Shown: positions 1 to 8,488, counted from the stretch's first letter. The stretch: DNA of 64,000 bases from Komarekiella delphini-convector SJRDD-AB1 (GCF_014831675.1 NZ_VJXY01000004.1:124001-188000), one strand, 5' to 3'. The notes: generated from the sequence alone by a model not told the origin. Translations and numbers: made by a program.

Positions 1-378
1 GCCCTCACTCTCTCCCCAAAAAGACAAGTCAACAGATAAAGTCACAAACCCTCTTTCAGCCATATTTGCAGCATACACGTTAGCACTTTGTTCTTTTACA
101 GCTCCCATAGGATGCCCAACAACGATCGCCGAATGTTTTTTACTTCGATCTAAATTCTTGGGAATAAATAGATGTCCCGCAACATTCATTTTGTATTGGT
201 TTTTAAAAGTAACCTTATACATTGCAACGTTGTCGCTTACCTTAAAAGTTGTATATCCATTTGGTGTTATTTTTTCCATTTCTTTTGTTTTTTCTGATTG
301 TCCTTTTTGTTCTGTTTGTGTGTAAACTTGCCCGCTTATCATAGGAGCTATCATCGCTAAAATTAATATATATTTCAT
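1..378 (-). CDS. Alpha/beta hydrolase, secreted, partial (runs off left edge)
   Basis: The visible 126 codons start at ATG 378-376 and run off position 1 without a stop. Residues 1-16 form a hydrophobic stretch after MKY, a likely signal peptide, so the enzyme would be exported. The body has VVGHPMG and, at the cut end, LSFWGESEG, the early strands of an alpha/beta hydrolase of the dienelactone-hydrolase/YcjY type. The catalytic Ser, Asp and His would lie beyond the edge, so substrate and activity cannot be judged. It is transcribed away from the AraC gene at 619, and a regulator-target pair is plausible. Confidence 0.7.
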   Translation of the reverse strand, partial: MKYILILAMIAPMISGQVYTQTEQKGQSEKTKEMEKITPNGYTTFKVSDNVAMYKVTFKNQYKMNVAGHLFIPKNLDRSKKHSAIVVGHPMGAVKEQSANVYAANMAERGFVTLSVDLSFWGESEG

Positions 379-417
379 ATAATTTCTCCCCTTTTGATTG
401 TGAGATTTACAGATTGA

Positions 418-609
418 AATTGTTGCTCTATTAATCTTAAATTTCTCCAAATATCAATCTGGTTTTATCAGCAGCGTTTCTACCGTTTGCTGTATGAGTT
501 CAATTATGCGGGCGTGAAAACGGATAGCGTTAGGACGTTCATTGAAAAAAACCGGACAATTCTCCAAAAAATCGCCGTGCAGCGTGCTGAACAGAAACAA
601 AATATCTAA
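418..609 (+). pseudogene. Possible C-terminal gene remnant
   Basis: An open stretch without a good start codon ends at TAA 607-609. Its last 50 codons look protein-like (WFYQQRFYRLLYEFNYAG, then a charged tail). It lies just upstream of the AraC gene and may be the tail of a gene truncated by rearrangement. I do not recognise the family. It could equally be a chance open frame in the divergent promoter region. Confidence 0.25.
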
Positions 610-618
610 TATAAATTT

Positions 619-1545
619 ATGAACCAAAAAGAAGCAGAATTTGAAAAGCGAAAGATGCAGATCAATCGGGAGGAGCTGATCGAAAGAATGATTCGTCTCG
701 CTCCCGAAAACAGCCTTTTGGAAGTGTTTCCGGGCATTTTCATATATCAATCGTCGAAACCGACCGAGAGCCAGATATCCGTATTAAAGCCCGCCTTCTG
801 CGTCATCGCGCAGGGCAGCAAGGATGTGCTTTTGAACGATGAATTATTTCACTACGATTCTGGTCATTACTTAATCTCGACGCTTGATTTGCCGATTATG
901 AGTAATGTCGTCGAAGCGTCCGAGGAAAAACCTTATTTGAATCTTCGCATAGACCTCGATCCGGCGCTTGTAGCTGCGGTGATGATTGAATCTGGCATCG
1001 AAACTAAAAAAAGCGGCACTGGAGTCAAGGCGATGGATGTCAGCCCAGTTGATGCCGATTTGCTGGAAGCGGTCGTCAAATTGGTGAAACTATTTGACAC
1101 GCCGGACGAAATGAAGTTTCTCGCGCCGCTCATTATCCGCGAGATCATCTATCGGCTTTTAAAGGGAAAACAGAGCGCACGCCTGGGTCAGCTTATCACT
1201 ACCGAAGGCGACGCGCAGCGCATCTCCAGGGTGGTCAAGCAAATCCGCGAGAACATCGATCAGCCTCTGAAAATCGAAGATACAGCCCGCGAGATCGGCA
1301 TGAGCGTGTCAGGCTTTCACCAACATTTTAAGTCCGTCACGGCGATGAGTCCTTTGCAGTTCCAGAAACAAATACGGCTTCAGGAAGCGCGCCGTCTGAT
1401 GCTCGGCGAAAACATGGACGTGGCGATCGCCAGCTTCCGCGTCGGTTATGAAGACCCTTCATATTTCAGCCGGGAATATAAAAAACTATTTGGTATTCCC
1501 CCGCATCGTGACATCGCCAAGCTGCGTAGCAATTTAGGCCAATAA
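619..1545 (+). CDS. AraC-family transcriptional regulator
   Basis: The 308-residue protein has the AraC type I N-terminal sensing domain (residues about 20-185, with the PAFCVIAQGSKDVLL strand region) and a C-terminal double helix-turn-helix (about 205-297: IEDTAREIGMSVSGFHQHFK and VAIASFRVGYEDPSYFSREY). It should bind DNA and control nearby genes, most obviously the divergent hydrolase at 1-378. An alternative start at ATG 655 (MQINREELIERM) fits the usual N-terminus better. The gene is more GC-rich than the plasmid genes to its right, which suggests separate acquisition. Confidence 0.85.
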   Translation: MNQKEAEFEKRKMQINREELIERMIRLAPENSLLEVFPGIFIYQSSKPTESQISVLKPAFCVIAQGSKDVLLNDELFHYDSGHYLISTLDLPIMSNVVEASEEKPYLNLRIDLDPALVAAVMIESGIETKKSGTGVKAMDVSPVDADLLEAVVKLVKLFDTPDEMKFLAPLIIREIIYRLLKGKQSARLGQLITTEGDAQRISRVVKQIRENIDQPLKIEDTAREIGMSVSGFHQHFKSVTAMSPLQFQKQIRLQEARRLMLGENMDVAIASFRVGYEDPSYFSREYKKLFGIPPHRDIAKLRSNLGQ

Positions 1546-1721
1546 GAATTGGACAGTTTAAGAAGTGAACTTAAGACATCACCTCATAATTTGGTTGAAA
1601 TTCTAGTGTCCCTTTGCGTTGATTAGTTTCATAGGTGGGCTAGAACCAACAGAGTGTTCTGATTATTCTGTAACTAGCTAAAATTTTAACCATGTAGGGG
1701 TAGAGCTAGCAATGTAGGCAA

Positions 1722-2234
1722 ATGACCGAACTATATAAGGCTGGAATCATTGAGGTAACAGAAGCAGAAGATGAAGATGAAGATTTATTTGAAGTTGCGG
1801 TGCATTTTGACGGCGATATTTTTCTTCCCAACGTCGTTTTTGAAGGCAAAGACCACGCATTGCGGCAAGCTAAAAAGCTTTATGATTGGCTAGAAGCTAA
1901 TCCAAAAGAAATCAAGGGAGAGCAACTGCGTTGGCAATCATACACAGTTAATCGTGAATTTCTAAGAGAGTATCCAGCCTGCTATTTACCTTACTACTAT
2001 TCAACATACGAACAAAGTTTAGAAGTTTCAATTGTTGAGCGAGACCAAGAAGCCATTGCTTATGGTTGGTTGAGCGCTGAACCTTTACCTTACTATATGG
2101 ACAAAGAAGATGGTTTGGTAGTTCTTGGAGACATTTCAGATGATGCTGTGCTAGCTGGTTGGCATAAAGCTATTGATATACGCATTCACATTTACTCTTT
2201 TATCTACCAGTCAAATAGCAGTCACAAGCTTTAA
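1722..2234 (+). CDS. Hypothetical protein, acidic N-terminus
   Basis: This 170-residue protein is not recognised. Residues 14-22 are an acidic run (EAEDEDEDL). The rest is mixed alpha/beta with many aromatic residues (YPACYLPYYYSTYEQ) and no membrane segment or signal peptide, so it is probably cytoplasmic. It is followed after 27 bases by a GNAT-like gene in the same direction, so the two may be co-transcribed. It belongs to the accessory block before the plasmid backbone. Confidence 0.6.
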   Translation: MTELYKAGIIEVTEAEDEDEDLFEVAVHFDGDIFLPNVVFEGKDHALRQAKKLYDWLEANPKEIKGEQLRWQSYTVNREFLREYPACYLPYYYSTYEQSLEVSIVERDQEAIAYGWLSAEPLPYYMDKEDGLVVLGDISDDAVLAGWHKAIDIRIHIYSFIYQSNSSHKL

Positions 2235-2261
2235 TGCTCAGTTGACAATTAGGAGCTTTAG

Positions 2262-2786
2262 GTGCAGCGAAAAATCGAGTTAAAAAGAGGTGTTGATAAT
2301 ACATCTGTTGAAGCCTATTTGGTAGATTTAGTCCAAAGACATGTTGATGATTATGTCAATTATTGGGTAGAAAACTTAAGGTTATTTAGTCAAGAAGATA
2401 AATACTGGGACTGGATATTCAAATTAAGATATATTGCCAATCAAGAAAATCTTGAAGGTTACGCAATTGAGTGCGAAAACAAAACTCAAGGATTAATGAT
2501 AATAGAAACGCAAATGCACGGTTCCCGGTTAAATGTTGGTAAGAGGCTAGTTTATGTTGATGGTATTGCCACTGCCCCCACTAACCGAATCGAGATTCAA
2601 CGCCCGCCTCAATTCAAAGGTGTTGGTCAAGCACTATTAAATTTCGCAAGAATTAGAAGTGTTGAGCTTGGGTATGAAGGTAGAATTGGGTTGCATTCCT
2701 TACCAAGGTCTGAAGGATTTTACGAAAAACAAAATATGTTGAACTGCGGTTCGGAAGAAGAATATGATAATTTAGTCTATTTTTAG
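2262..2786 (+). CDS. GNAT-family acetyltransferase-like protein
   Basis: A 174-residue protein starting at GTG, with AGGAG about 10 bases upstream. The C-terminal half carries a GNAT acyl-CoA binding signature: a beta strand (LVYVDGIATAP, 97-107), then GVGQALLNFARIRSVELG (120-137), then GLHSLPRSEGFYEKQNM, the typical end of the fold. The N-terminal 60 residues are helical and not family-specific. Substrate unknown. It probably forms a short operon with the gene ending at 2234. Confidence 0.65.
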   Translation: MQRKIELKRGVDNTSVEAYLVDLVQRHVDDYVNYWVENLRLFSQEDKYWDWIFKLRYIANQENLEGYAIECENKTQGLMIIETQMHGSRLNVGKRLVYVDGIATAPTNRIEIQRPPQFKGVGQALLNFARIRSVELGYEGRIGLHSLPRSEGFYEKQNMLNCGSEEEYDNLVYF

Positions 2787-2831
2787 TATGGTGTATTGAG
2801 AGGAAGATAAAGGCTGATCGGGTAAAATTTT

Positions 2832-3303
2832 ATGAATCATCAACAGCAAAAGGATAATTCTGAGGCAAACGAGTCAATAACAACCCAAGAAGCTATAGAT
2901 TTACTTTTTGGTGAAGGATGGCTCGAAGAGGCTGTTTGCATCGAAGATGAAGCAAATTGTACGATTGGCGCTGGTTTGGATTGGGGTAATGCATTGCCAC
3001 CTTTAATGCTCAACCTTCCTTTATTTGGTCGTCTATCAACGCTGCGTGTATCTCTCAACCGCGAAGTCAGGCTAATAATTGAAACATGGGATTTAGGTAT
3101 AGGTACAACTTCTGCGACAGAAACAAGATGAATATGGCTTTAGTTTGGAAATCCCAGATAAAGCAAGAGCTTTAGGCTTTGCTGAAGCAGAAAAACTTCC
3201 TTATGAATATCGACAACTTCGTGAATATGGAAAATTAAATATAACTGGGGCGAACGCGGTAGCAGAGGTTACTATCACTCTTAGCCAGATCCATGAGAAC
3301 TAA
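2832..3303 (+). pseudogene. Hypothetical gene with a frameshift
   Basis: ATG 2832 opens a frame that stops at TGA 3129-3131 (99 residues). A second frame, open from 3103 to TAA 3301-3303, reads as coherent protein (VQLLRQKQDEYGFSLEIPDK and on to a hydrophilic end). The two halves overlap at 3103-3131, the signature of a single-base indel in one gene of about 156 residues. The N-terminal part holds GEGWLEEAVCIEDEANC and GLDWGNALPP. Family not recognised. It is either a recent pseudogene or a sequencing error. Confidence 0.5.
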
Positions 3304-3398
3304 ATCTATCTGGTATGATAACAAAATCAAGTATATTAATGATAAATATTACCGAGATAATCAAAATTAGTTTTGTGTAATCCAAAAGGAACTGATTG

Positions 3399-3698
3399 AT
3401 GACTGGTAAAAACCGCAGTCGCTATTCTTCAAACTGGGATACTATCGCACTTGAGGTCAAATCAAAATCAGACTGGAAATGCACGCGCTGCGGTATGCAA
3501 TGCTTACGTCCAACTGATAAAAGAGATGGATTAAATCGTAGAGAACGCAGCATTAAAACGTTAGTGGTTCACCACCGAAATTATACGCCCGAGGACAACC
3601 GAGCAGAAAATCTCGCGGCTTTATGCAGCAGCTGTCATATGCTGTTCCATACGCGCAGACGGGGAAACATATCACCAGGACAACTATCTTTGTGGTAG
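3399..3698 (+). CDS. Small HNH endonuclease-like protein with C-terminal clamp-binding-like peptide
   Basis: The 99-residue product has an HNH core: CxxC at C28/C31, a long loop, LVVHHRNY with H58-H59, N71, and CSSCH at 76-80, so zinc is probably bound by two CxxC knuckles. Family members cut or nick DNA. The last five residues are QLSLW, close to the beta-sliding-clamp consensus QL(S/D)LF, which suggests recruitment to the clamp encoded at 48902. The start is ATG 3399; a TTG lies one codon earlier. Confidence 0.75.
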   Translation: MTGKNRSRYSSNWDTIALEVKSKSDWKCTRCGMQCLRPTDKRDGLNRRERSIKTLVVHHRNYTPEDNRAENLAALCSSCHMLFHTRRRGNISPGQLSLW

Positions 3699-3780
3699 AA
3701 AAACTAGTAGTTTAAGACAAATCAATAGTAGATAGTTATCATAAAGGTAAAAGATAAATATTATCTTTCTAAGTCAACAT

Positions 3781-3826
3781 CACAACATTTGCTGACGCAA
3801 CAACTTCGTTGAAAAATTGAAGTTGT
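3781..3826 (+). promoter_or_regulatory. Leader motif copy 1 with hairpin
   Basis: CACAAC at 3781-3786 and GCTGACGCA at 3791-3799 match the recurring bipartite motif. An 8-bp inverted repeat follows (ACAACTTC 3800-3807, GAAGTTGT 3819-3826). ATG 3833 lies 33 bases after the motif core. Confidence 0.55.
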
Positions 3827-3832
3827 ATAGAC

Positions 3833-4000
3833 ATGAAAACTACTACGAGTTCTAACCCAAAAACTAACCAAAAATTAGTAAAATTTGCACAGCAAATTCA
3901 ACAAACAAGCACCTTCATAAGCGAAGCAGATTACTACGACTACGAAGCAGAATTAGCACAAGAAAAATCAGACTACTATCACTTGCAGTACAGATACTAA
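3833..4000 (+). CDS. Small hypothetical protein (55 aa)
   Basis: ATG 3833 to TAA 4000. The product is polar: a Thr/Asn/Lys-rich N-terminus (MKTTTSSNPKTNQK) and a tyrosine-rich acidic C-terminus (EADYYDYEAELAQEKSDYY). No known domain. It is supported as a gene by its position between a conserved leader motif (3781-3826) and a rho-independent terminator (4039-4072), which together frame a complete small transcription unit. Confidence 0.5.
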   Translation: MKTTTSSNPKTNQKLVKFAQQIQQTSTFISEADYYDYEAELAQEKSDYYHLQYRY

Positions 4001-4038
4001 ATTCAATCTCCCTTCAAGCATCAACTCTTCTTAGTCAA

Positions 4039-4072
4039 CAACTAGTAGCAACTAACTGCTAGTTGTTTTTTA
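4039..4072 (+). terminator. Rho-independent terminator
   Basis: CAACTAG (4039-4045) pairs with CTAGTTG (4059-4065), followed by a T run. It closes the small gene at 3833-4000. Confidence 0.6.
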
Positions 4073-4087
4073 TATCAAAAGTAAATT

Positions 4088-4690
4088 ATGACTTCAGCAA
4101 TTGAACGTGAAATCAACCAACTCACTCTCAAAGAATTAAGCCTAGATGCTGCTAAACTTTGGTCACAGATAGAAGAAGCAGGCGAGTTAGGCGAACAGGG
4201 TAATGTAGAACAACTCGTACAAGAACTTATGACTATTCAGGATGGTATCGAAACCAAAATCGATGCGATCGCCTGGGTAGTTGACCAGTTAAATCTTGAC
4301 CTTGAAACCTGGGAGGAAAGAAAAGCGCGAGTAGCCGAACTCCACGACCGGGTAATTTCACGTCGCAAAACTCAACTTGAACAAATCAAGCGCACCCTCA
4401 TCCACCTACACGAGATTGGATTAATCAGTGACAAAAATATCGGTAAAGAAAGGGTAATTGAAATCAGGGATAACCCACCAAAAGTCGCTAACTTACTAGT
4501 AGAGGTAGATGATGAAGATTTTCCTGATGAATTTAGAGTTATTAAGTACCAAGCTAATAACAAGGCAATTCTTGAAGCCTATAAATCTGGTAAAGATATT
4601 AGCAATGTTGCCGAGGTAACTATCGGGAAACAGGTGCGGTTTAAGGTGCAATCAGGTAGTAAGTCTCGTAACAAGAAAAACCACAACTAA
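4088..4690 (+). CDS. Siphovirus Gp157-like protein
   Basis: The 200-residue product matches the phage Gp157 family (PF05565 type): a long coiled-coil N-terminal half (about residues 45-115, ending in RRKTQLEQIKRTLIHLHEIG), then the conserved IEIRDNPPKVANLLVEVD segment and an IPDEF-like step (DDEDFPDEF), then a Lys-rich tail. In phages this protein lies next to replication/recombination genes and has been linked to phage resistance when expressed; its molecular role is unknown. Here it suggests phage-derived replication cargo on the element. Confidence 0.8.
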   Translation: MTSAIEREINQLTLKELSLDAAKLWSQIEEAGELGEQGNVEQLVQELMTIQDGIETKIDAIAWVVDQLNLDLETWEERKARVAELHDRVISRRKTQLEQIKRTLIHLHEIGLISDKNIGKERVIEIRDNPPKVANLLVEVDDEDFPDEFRVIKYQANNKAILEAYKSGKDISNVAEVTIGKQVRFKVQSGSKSRNKKNHN

Positions 4691-4761
4691 TGGCATACGC
4701 CCCGACCATGTGAATCAAACATAGGTAGATCCCATCATTTTACAAAAATATCATCAAATGG

Positions 4762-4797
4762 TTAAGGGTCAAACCTTAATCATTTTTATTTTTTTTA
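4762..4797 (+). terminator. Rho-independent terminator
   Basis: TTAAGG (4762-4767) pairs with CCTTAA (4774-4779), followed by a T-rich run to about 4797. It lies downstream of the Gp157-like gene. Confidence 0.6.
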
Positions 4798-5125
4798 AAA
4801 CCTATAGCTCAATTTTAAACTTCTTAAAAAAATCATCAAACCTTTGCGTAAATTTAAACTCAGTGAAGATATAATCTATGAAATTATAGATATCAATGAC
4901 AGTAACAGTAACTATGTCGGGCTAAATACAAACATCGTGACGATAGGTTGATATATTTAACCTTATTTAGTGTGGCTAAATAAGTAATTGCGATTGATTA
5001 GGTAGTTTATATTTTTCAACTATCAATATGATAACTCAAACTACTGCTAAGTTTAAGTTTAATCTGAAGGGATGCAATCACCCTAAATAAAAACTTAAAT
5101 ATTAGTTATCGGGAGCAAGCTTGAA
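4798..5125. other. Gap without a clear gene
   Basis: AT-rich DNA. A 35-codon frame from TTG near 4852 (LRKFKLSEDIIYEIIDIND) may be a tiny gene or a relic. Near the right end TTTAAGTTT and AAACTTAAA flank AGGG/CCCT, forming a possible leader hairpin before the membrane protein at 5126. GGGAG at 5111-5115 is its ribosome binding site. Confidence 0.35.
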
Positions 5126-5575
5126 ATGTCATATCACAAAAACCGAAGTATAGTTATCCGTAACGCTATTATCGACAGTTTGTTTATCCTCTGGTGTTTA
5201 TTTTGGCGCACTGGTTTGGGGCTAACGTTTTTCACCATTTATGCTTCTCTTGGCTACATATATAGCTGGCCATTCTATCTTGCAATTTCGATTATTTTGG
5301 GATTTGCCCCTTGGGGCTGGAAGGTACAAGAAGAAAGAAGGGATAGAGAAGAAGAACGAAAAATGAGGAAGTTGAAAAATCAAATAGGGGACGATTTTAT
5401 CTATGCCAAAGCCGAATCAAATATCGAGATAAATTACAGGGGAGTTATCTTCCTCAAGTCAGTATTTGGTCTATTTGTTAGCGGCTTTTGGGGGATAATA
5501 CTTGGCTGGAAAGCTATTTGGAGTATGGTAGTACAGTTAGTAGATAATATCAAAACAATTGTTAAATATATATAA
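5126..5575 (+). CDS. Hypothetical membrane protein
   Basis: 149 residues with an even mix of membrane and charged parts: hydrophobic segments at about residues 12-40 and 45-65 (WPFYLAISIILGFAPWGW), a strongly charged central coil (EERRDREEERKMRKLK), and a third hydrophobic stretch at about 110-130 (GLFVSGFWGIILGWKAIW). A cytoplasmic coil between membrane hairpins is likely. No family recognised. A strong GGGAG ribosome binding site sits 10 bases upstream. Confidence 0.6.
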   Translation: MSYHKNRSIVIRNAIIDSLFILWCLFWRTGLGLTFFTIYASLGYIYSWPFYLAISIILGFAPWGWKVQEERRDREEERKMRKLKNQIGDDFIYAKAESNIEINYRGVIFLKSVFGLFVSGFWGIILGWKAIWSMVVQLVDNIKTIVKYI

Positions 5576-5816
5576 AATAACATTTTCATCCAACCAAACC
5601 CAAGAGTTATTTCATCACTATTTCAGCAACATCTGGAGACAGTAAGTATTAAAATATAACTTATTTTTGAGTCTTGAATTAATAGAAAATTTATTAACAC
5701 TTCTGATAAATAAGCAGCAATTAAATAATTTTACGTCATTCAATAATATTCAATATCTCTGGTTTTGAAATAACATCAAATCTGACAGAGTAATTTTGTA
5801 AAAAAGCATTTTTAAT
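5576..5816. other. Gap without a gene
   Basis: Very AT-rich sequence with frequent stops in all frames. I see no gene or clear terminator until the leader motif at 5817. Confidence 0.4.
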
Positions 5817-5877
5817 ATCACACAAGCTCACGCTTAATATAAATAGAAAGCTGGCATATCGCTTCATAAATAGCCAG
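5817..5877 (+). promoter_or_regulatory. Leader motif copy 2 with hairpin
   Basis: ATCACACAA followed by GCTCACGC (5826-5833), then CTGGC (5851-5855) and GCCAG (5873-5877) as an inverted repeat. ATG 5908 is 73 bases after the motif core, farther than in the other copies, and has its own AGGAG site. Confidence 0.5.
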
Positions 5878-5907
5878 TTACTAGTTATATCAACAGGAGT
5901 TACAACA

Positions 5908-6282
5908 ATGGAATTAGCACAGTATATGCTGACAGGGCTTCTCTACGTGATTATTTACGGATTTTCCACTTTCTTTATTTTCCAGTTCTTAATAGAGATA
6001 TCTATCGCTTTTGAAAAACACTGTAACCGCACTACATCTATAAAACCCACTGTAATTCAAACCGAAACCTTAACTGAAAAATCCAAAATTCGGATATCTA
6101 CCAAAAACAAATATCAAGTATCTACAACTAAACAGATGACTGTTGAACAGTTAAGAAAGAAATGTTCACAAGTTGGAATAAAATGGAGTTACGCTATCCA
6201 AGAAACCAAAACAGGCAAGAAACGACATCTTAACCGAGAAGAAATGTTAATAGCCTTAAGCCAAATTAAACAGTCAGCATAA
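5908..6282 (+). CDS. Hypothetical single-pass membrane protein
   Basis: 124 residues. An N-terminal hydrophobic segment (about residues 8-32, LLYVIIYGFSTFFIFQFLIE) anchors a basic cytoplasmic domain. The last 50 residues (TVEQLRKKCSQVGIKWSYAI onward) resemble a small helical SAP/HeH-like DNA-binding fold, which is my inference only. An AGGAG site lies about 10 bases before ATG. It is followed after 48 bases by a small gene in the same direction. Confidence 0.5.
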   Translation: MELAQYMLTGLLYVIIYGFSTFFIFQFLIEISIAFEKHCNRTTSIKPTVIQTETLTEKSKIRISTKNKYQVSTTKQMTVEQLRKKCSQVGIKWSYAIQETKTGKKRHLNREEMLIALSQIKQSA

Positions 6283-6330
6283 TAAAAATATAAACTGATA
6301 GTAATTAATTCTATTATCAGTTTATATAAA

Positions 6331-6552
6331 ATGGACAAGTACTGTATTTGTTGGCGAAGAAAAAATTCTAGTAAGGACGCATCACCCTTAATTTTCACTC
6401 ATCCAAATTCTAAACAAGAAGCAATGATCAGAGGTGATTATGGAGAGATGGAATTATGGGATAACCTAACTGCTGCTCAAGCAGAAGTAGAAAAATTTAA
6501 CCACAGATACCCCAATCTTTTCTTTTGGGTAAAAGAACCAAATGTCAAATAA
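6331..6552 (+). CDS. Small hypothetical protein (73 aa)
   Basis: ATG 6331 to stop 6552, overlapping the start of the next gene by 11 bases, so translation is probably coupled. The product is a small soluble protein (MDKYCICWRRKN at the start, WVKEPNVK at the end). A segment reading LWDNLTAAQAEVEKFNHRYP looks helical. No family recognised. Confidence 0.5.
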   Translation: MDKYCICWRRKNSSKDASPLIFTHPNSKQEAMIRGDYGEMELWDNLTAAQAEVEKFNHRYPNLFFWVKEPNVK

Positions 6553-7546
6553 TCATCCCTACAAAATTATTCCTGACAGAATTACCAAACTAGCTTCATA
6601 CCAAATTTTCGTGTTTGGCAGTAACACGGAAGGAAGACACGGTGCTGGAAGTGCTTTATTTGCGCGACAGTACTGCAATGCAGAATGCGGCAATCCGCAA
6701 GGACGGCAAGGACAATCCTGGGCGATCGCAACCAAAGACCTAAGTAAAGGTATCCGGTCAATCCCCCTTCTCCAAATCAAATCCCAGATTGAGAAACTAG
6801 TCGAATATGCAAATACTCATTCTGAACTAGAATTCCTAACAACTAGGATTGGATGCAACCTTGCAGGATACACCGACCTAGAGATAGCTTCTCTGATTGG
6901 CAATTTCAATCTTCCTCCTAATATCTGGCTGCCCCAAGAGTTTGTTGATTGCCTCATAGAAGATAAACCAACCCTAAAAGTGGCATTCATGGGAAACAGG
7001 CATCAAAAATTTGATGAGTCAAGATGGAAGCAGGTGCGTAGCCGACTCGAAGGCATGATTGTTCGTGCTTGCGTTCGTGAAGCGACTCTGCAGGAGTATC
7101 GCGCCCTTGAGTGGGGCTACAAACGCATCCAGTTCTATTCAGGCATGGCATTGGGAGTTGATACCACAGCAGTAGAGATAATCTTAGGCTTAAAGGATAA
7201 GTACCCTATTGAGATAAACCTCACTGCTGTCGTACTCTGCACTAACCAAGATGCCAAATGGAATAATCTCGATAAGCAGAAGTATCATTGGCTGTTATCC
7301 CAATGCGACGCTATCAAATTTGTCTCTAACTTACCTTATCAAGAAGCTGGAGGAATCAAATGTTTAAATGCTCGTAACCGATGGATAATTAATCAAATAA
7401 AAAATGTCCACGATATGATGATTGCTATCTGGGATGGGCAACCAGGGGGAACAGCTAATTGTATTGCCGATGCAACAAAATTAAACCGTAGAGTCATAAT
7501 TTATAACTGGGTTACAAGCACTTATCAAAAGTTCGGAAATTGGTAA
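6542..7546 (+). CDS. Macro-like (A1S_2505-type) domain fused to a SLOG/YpsA-like domain
   Basis: 334 residues in two domains. Residues 1-140 match the phage-associated A1S_2505 type: VFGSNTEGRHGAGSALFA, then GRQGQSWAIATKDL, then TRIGCNLAGYTDLEIASL. Residues 148-330 are a SLOG/DUF1273 (YpsA-like) Rossmann unit: FMGNRHQKFDESRW, YSGMALGVDTTAVEI, LNARNRWIINQIK and IWDGQPGGTANCIADA. Both families are tied to nucleotide-derived ligands such as ADP-ribose or NAD products, so a role in sensing or processing such molecules is likely. The stretch at 7034-7100 may carry a short in-frame repeat insert. Confidence 0.7.
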   Translation: MSNNHPYKIIPDRITKLASYQIFVFGSNTEGRHGAGSALFARQYCNAECGNPQGRQGQSWAIATKDLSKGIRSIPLLQIKSQIEKLVEYANTHSELEFLTTRIGCNLAGYTDLEIASLIGNFNLPPNIWLPQEFVDCLIEDKPTLKVAFMGNRHQKFDESRWKQVRSRLEGMIVRACVREATLQEYRALEWGYKRIQFYSGMALGVDTTAVEIILGLKDKYPIEINLTAVVLCTNQDAKWNNLDKQKYHWLLSQCDAIKFVSNLPYQEAGGIKCLNARNRWIINQIKNVHDMMIAIWDGQPGGTANCIADATKLNRRVIIYNWVTSTYQKFGNW

Positions 7547-7549
7547 ATT

Positions 7550-7580
7550 AATCAGCAGTCTTATTGACTGTTGATTGATA
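7550..7580 (+). terminator. Stem-loop terminator
   Basis: AATCAGCAGTC (7550-7560) pairs with GACTGTTGATT (7566-7576) with one mismatch, followed by an AT-rich tail. It follows the macro/SLOG gene. Confidence 0.5.
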
Positions 7581-7666
7581 TTTATTAATAATATTTTTAA
7601 TAAAAAATAACAAATAATAAATTACAACATAGGCTACACCTAAAATAAGTGGTGCAAGGAGTGAAA

Positions 7667-7900
7667 TCACTCTGTTGAAGGTAGCATAATGCTACCTTTA
7701 ATTTCTTTAAGTTTGACAGCCATTGTCAGTGAGGACATGACGAGAAAATAAGAGGCAAGCATAATACCAGGTAAAACTAATATTTGCCACGGTGGCAACT
7801 GCCATCTTACGAATTTATCAGCATTTGGGCGACTGAACCAGAGGTGATCGCCTCTGGTTCTGAATTGCCAATTGGCAATTTTAAAAACATTCAGCTGGTT
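7667..7900 (-). pseudogene. In-frame open continuation of the 7901-8488 gene after TAG
   Basis: Immediately after the TAG stop of the nuclease-like gene the same frame stays open for 77 codons to TGA 7669-7667. It reads as protein-like sequence with a hydrophobic segment (PPWQILVLPGIMLASYFLVM). It has no convincing own start codon near its beginning. It may be the former C-terminus of the upstream gene, separated by CAG to TAG. The palindrome AAGGTAGCAT/ATGCTACCTT at 7678-7699 lies at its end. Confidence 0.3.
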
Positions 7901-8488
7901 CTAGACAGTAATCTTCTTCCTTTGGACAAGATAGCCTTGGCGATAATCACTCTTCTTTAATTTGGAAGCTTGACGTGCAGACCACTGACGCATAGGAGTA
8001 ACCTTCTCTACATGAAGTAGCTTCTGGCGATAAGTATCATTGCCCGTTAGTTGAGCGATCGCACCAGCAATAAATCGAGCGCAGCGTTCTGGTTGAGACG
8101 AGACTTGTTCCTCTGCAAACCGAATGACAAGCCAGTTGGCATCGGCAAAACACTTGTTCCTGTAGTCATCCTCCCCGATACAGTGGGTAGGCTTAAGAGT
8201 TGCAAACGAAATTGGCTCATCAACCTCCAAATCTATGTGTAAGCCAGTATTTGGTTCAATAATAAGAAAATCAGCCGTAAATGGTAGTCGATGCCCTGGA
8301 GGAAGCATCACCTGCTGGGGAGAAACAATTTCACCAAAATAGTGTTTGAGAACATTTTCAAACAGCCCCTCACTTGCCCCGATTGGTGCATCTCCCTGTC
8401 CAGACGGAAAAACTAAAGGGGTAAACTGTTTTTTTTCTTTAACTAACTCTGGGATAACAACAATTGGATATTCTGGTGTCTTTGCCAT
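7901..8488 (-). CDS. PD-(D/E)XK nuclease-like protein
   Basis: 195 residues. The centre holds a restriction-endonuclease-like core: FENVLKHYFGE helix, LPFTADFLII (the D strand), LHIDLEVDEP (the E-x-D strand), then DDYRNKCFADANWLVIRFAEEQV, a typical Vsr/DUF559-like finish with conserved R and E. It should act on DNA, but target and partner are unknown. The C-terminal tail is basic (RQASKLKKSDYRQGYLVQRKK). The only minus-strand gene in this part, divergent from the AAA ATPase at 8671. Confidence 0.65.
   Translation of the reverse strand: MAKTPEYPIVVIPELVKEKKQFTPLVFPSGQGDAPIGASEGLFENVLKHYFGEIVSPQQVMLPPGHRLPFTADFLIIEPNTGLHIDLEVDEPISFATLKPTHCIGEDDYRNKCFADANWLVIRFAEEQVSSQPERCARFIAGAIAQLTGNDTYRQKLLHVEKVTPMRQWSARQASKLKKSDYRQGYLVQRKKITV

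Noticed and set aside
4039-4072. Another copy of the leader motif before the Gp157-like gene
   Set aside because: CTAAC occurs but the ACCAC half and ACGCA are absent; the stem plus T run reads as a terminator.
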